Assembly (NCBI GenBank): GCA_045106295.1
Contig: JBGCEI010000055.1
Coordinates: forward strand, 1-16,239
Source: WTJX01 sp045106295
GTDB lineage: Bacteria; Bacteroidota; Bacteroidia; Cytophagales; JAAEPT01
Reading direction: 5' to 3'
DNA length: 16,239 bases
The notes below the pieces were generated by a model, which was not told the DNA's origin, ran no database searches, and was given only the letters and a program-made list of their open reading frames with translations. The position numbers and the translations under genes were made by a program. Below, in pieces: positions 14,771-16,239 of the stretch (positions are counted from its first letter, which is position 1; every line of letters begins with the position of its first letter).

Positions 14771-14812
14771 TTAGCGGTTAGCGTCTAGCGTCTAGCAACT
14801 AGCTTTTAACTA
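14771..14812 (-). repeat. Heptamer array with TAGC core before divIVA
   Basis: Plus-strand units in fixed 7-bp register: TTAGCGG, TTAGCGT, CTAGCGT, CTAGCAA, CTAGCTT (14771-14805) and a decayed TTAACTA. The first three units differ by one base each. The array ends 10 nt before the divIVA start codon on the minus strand, a similar distance to the TACTTNN arrays from their genes. Confidence 0.8.
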
Positions 14813-14936
14813 TTTTTAAATTTGATTTTCTTTTAGTATTTATAATGATAGCAAAAAGCTTTTAACCTCATTTTATATTTCCAAACAGTTACTTTTTACA
14901 CATTTTAGAGTCTTACATCTCTTGCCTAAGAATCTC

Positions 14937-15830
14937 TTAATCTAATTGAATTTCCCACGAAGCGACTTTTCTATCATCGCTACAGCTTATCAACTCATCA
15001 GTGGTTAACCACAATATTTTGTTAATCGAAGTTCCATGAGATGGATACTTTGACTTTTCTATTACTTTCAACAGCTCATTTGTCTTTGCATTCCAAATTT
15101 TAATTGATTTATCCATACTACAGGTAGCATATAAATCACCTTTAAACTGAATATCATTGATCGCATACATATGTGCGGGGATGGCCTCTAATTCTTTAAA
15201 GTCATTTTTCACATCCCAACATCTAATATGAGCATCTCTACTCACACTGTACACTAAATCACCCTCCTCGTAATAGCTAACGCCAAAAACTGAATTTTCG
15301 TGCGCTTTAAATTCTTTTTTCAATGTTAGACTTTCTGCATCTAACACTCGTATCATACAATCACTAAAACCAAAATACACATTACCATTGATATCAGCTG
15401 TTATGGTTCTACAGCTTTTATCACTGAACTTTATTTTTTTTACTGTTGTAAAGTCAGTCGAGTCTAAAACGACTACTTCACCATCTCCACAACCAATGAA
15501 AATATTTTTTTCGGTTCTGTATATATCAAAAATAGCTGATTTGGTGACCGATACAGAAGTAACCAACGTATTATTTTCCACATCTAATACATGTATCCCA
15601 TCAAAATTTTGCCCGATAACAAGCTGCTTTTTCTCTTGATTAAAATTTAAAGCATAGACAGAACTGTCTACCTGAGCAACTTTTTTTCCTTCTTCTGGTT
15701 TATTACTATTCCAAAGTACAACATTTCCATCTCCACCAGCCGAATAGAAATAGTCTTTTTCTAACGCACCACAAAGCGTGTACACACAGTCAGAATGCCC
15801 TTCATAAAACGCTTTTTTAGTAACAATCAT
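14937..15830 (-). CDS. WD40-repeat beta-propeller protein
   Basis: Cytoplasmic WD40 protein, 297 aa, no signal peptide. About seven repeats of roughly 40 residues can be counted, just enough for one closed propeller. Well-formed GH...WD pattern units include EGHSDCVYTL...GGDGNVVLWN at the start, KAHENSVFGV...SRDAHIRCWD in the middle, and PAHMYAINDI...SMDKSIKIWN near the end; the last strand (DRKVASWEIQ) probably closes the ring. Such proteins are binding platforms; the partner is unknown. It lies upstream of divIVA on the same strand with a 176-bp spacer, so a functional link is possible but unproven. A possible -7 box TTAATTTG lies at 15854-15861, off consensus at its second base. Confidence 0.9.
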   Translation of the reverse strand: MIVTKKAFYEGHSDCVYTLCGALEKDYFYSAGGDGNVVLWNSNKPEEGKKVAQVDSSVYALNFNQEKKQLVIGQNFDGIHVLDVENNTLVTSVSVTKSAIFDIYRTEKNIFIGCGDGEVVVLDSTDFTTVKKIKFSDKSCRTITADINGNVYFGFSDCMIRVLDAESLTLKKEFKAHENSVFGVSYYEEGDLVYSVSRDAHIRCWDVKNDFKELEAIPAHMYAINDIQFKGDLYATCSMDKSIKIWNAKTNELLKVIEKSKYPSHGTSINKILWLTTDELISCSDDRKVASWEIQLD

Positions 15831-15946
15831 TACTTAACTACAATTTAATAATACAAATTAACGGCTTTATTTTCAGTAACTTTTTACGTTATGTGATAGA
15901 TAGTTTTCCACTAAACACTTATCACTTGAAGGTTGACAAAAAATAC

Positions 15947-15985
15947 CCTAATTATTATTCTAGCATAGCTAGAGTAATAATTAGG
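15947..15985. other. Large stem-loop in a divergent spacer, terminator-like on the minus strand
   Basis: Arms 15947-15964 and 15968-15985 are 18 bp long with one mismatch (T opposite G, a wobble pair in minus or plus RNA as the case may be) and a 3-nt loop ATA. On the minus strand the stem is followed by GTATTTTTTG, the layout of an intrinsic terminator; on the plus strand no T-run follows. It lies between the divergent WD40 and ion-channel genes. Confidence 0.7.
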
Positions 15986-16066
15986 ACAGGGTAAATTAGT
16001 AGAAGCACAATCACAAAAGACAAGTGAGTATTTGTGGTTCATAGGAAACTACCTATTTTAGCATCT

Positions 16067-16239
16067 ATGGAAACTAATTCTACCCAAAAGTGGAGTAAAC
16101 ATAGAGAAAAGCTTCATGAAATCATTTTTGAAGCAGATACTAAAGCAGGAAAAGGGTTTGATGTCGCTTTACTGATTTTTATTCTCTTAAGTGTTCTTAC
16201 TGTTATGTTAGAAACAGTTCCACGTTACCAACGTTTCTT
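16067..16239 (+). CDS. Ion-channel protein, N-terminal part
   Basis: Frame opens with ATG at 16067-16069 and continues past the window edge (57 codons visible). After a polar N-terminus (METNSTQKWSK) comes REKLHEIIFEADTKAGKGFD and then the first membrane segment, VALLIFILLSVLTVMLETV. This is the typical start of the bacterial voltage-gated cation (potassium) channel family (Ion_trans type), whose members often begin L-x-E-I-I-F-E-A-D-T. The selectivity filter and remaining helices lie outside the window, so ion and gating type cannot be stated. It diverges from the WD40 gene across a 236-bp spacer that holds the stem-loop at 15947-15985. No convincing promoter is visible. Confidence 0.75.
   Translation, partial: METNSTQKWSKHREKLHEIIFEADTKAGKGFDVALLIFILLSVLTVMLETVPRYQRF

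Noticed and set aside
4203..14812. CRISPR array as explanation for the short repeats
   Set aside because: Units are 7 bp without spacers of about 30 bp, and no cas gene is present.
15388..15639. Plus-strand open frame of 83 codons inside the WD40 gene
   Set aside because: Antisense shadow of propeller repeats; composition is not protein-like for a separate gene.
15893..15925. GTGATA and TATCAC separated by 21 nt
   Set aside because: Six-base arms at such distance are expected by chance in AT-rich sequence.
15933..15962. TTGACA followed by a TATTCT-like box, resembling an E. coli sigma-70 promoter
   Set aside because: Bacteroidota do not use this promoter form, and the would-be -10 box falls inside the arm of the stem-loop.

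Overview
The window is AT-rich, gene-dense bacterial chromosome that looks like Bacteroidota, most likely Flavobacteriales. The support is the gene content: an S46 dipeptidyl-peptidase, a SpoIIM/RDD pair, a DnaG primase whose zinc ligands are replaced, a DivIVA-domain protein in a Gram-negative background, and a TatC of Bacteroidota type. Start codons lack Shine-Dalgarno sequences, and several promoters match the Bacteroidota form TTTG - about 20 nt - TAnnTTTG. No rRNA, tRNA, CRISPR array or intact mobile element was found. No gene-free stretch exceeds 300 bases; the longest are 11436-11721 (286 bp) and 15831-16066 (236 bp).

Left part (1-2727): a leftward SpoIIM-family membrane protein with an extra C-terminal membrane half overlaps the start of a secreted protein cut by the window edge. 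A rightward RDD-family membrane protein diverges from it. In Bacteroidota these families usually sit with MoxR/DUF58-type genes, so this is probably one end of that cluster.

Middle (2859-8228, rightward): seryl-tRNA synthetase (serS), a HAD-superfamily phosphatase-like protein, a secreted S46 dipeptidyl-peptidase (DPP7-like) and a small outer-membrane beta-barrel-like protein. The last gene converges on a leftward glycosyltransferase; the two overlap by 11 bp and share a strong hairpin terminator that lies inside the glycosyltransferase reading frame.

Right part (8218-15830, all leftward): WD40 propeller protein, DivIVA-domain protein with dihydroneopterin aldolase (folB), a previously unlisted 35-residue Cys/Lys-rich small protein with its own near-consensus promoter, tatC, rpiB, then dnaG with the glycosyltransferase. 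Between rpiB and dnaG lies a gene-poor patch with an IS-end-like sequence and a decayed reading frame. A rightward ion-channel gene starts at 16067 and runs off the window.

The most unusual structure is in the spacers. Most of the longer intergenic regions carry a short array with an exact 7-bp period: a constant core of about 5 bases plus 2 variable bases. Core sequences differ between sites (TACTT, TAATT, TAGC, CAAA), but the design is the same. Three arrays end 7-10 nt before a start codon (HAD gene, rpiB, divIVA), and two of them share the same TACTTNN units. The second notable item is the small Cys-rich gene at 13194-13301, with a perfect -7 box and a palindrome between that box and its ATG.
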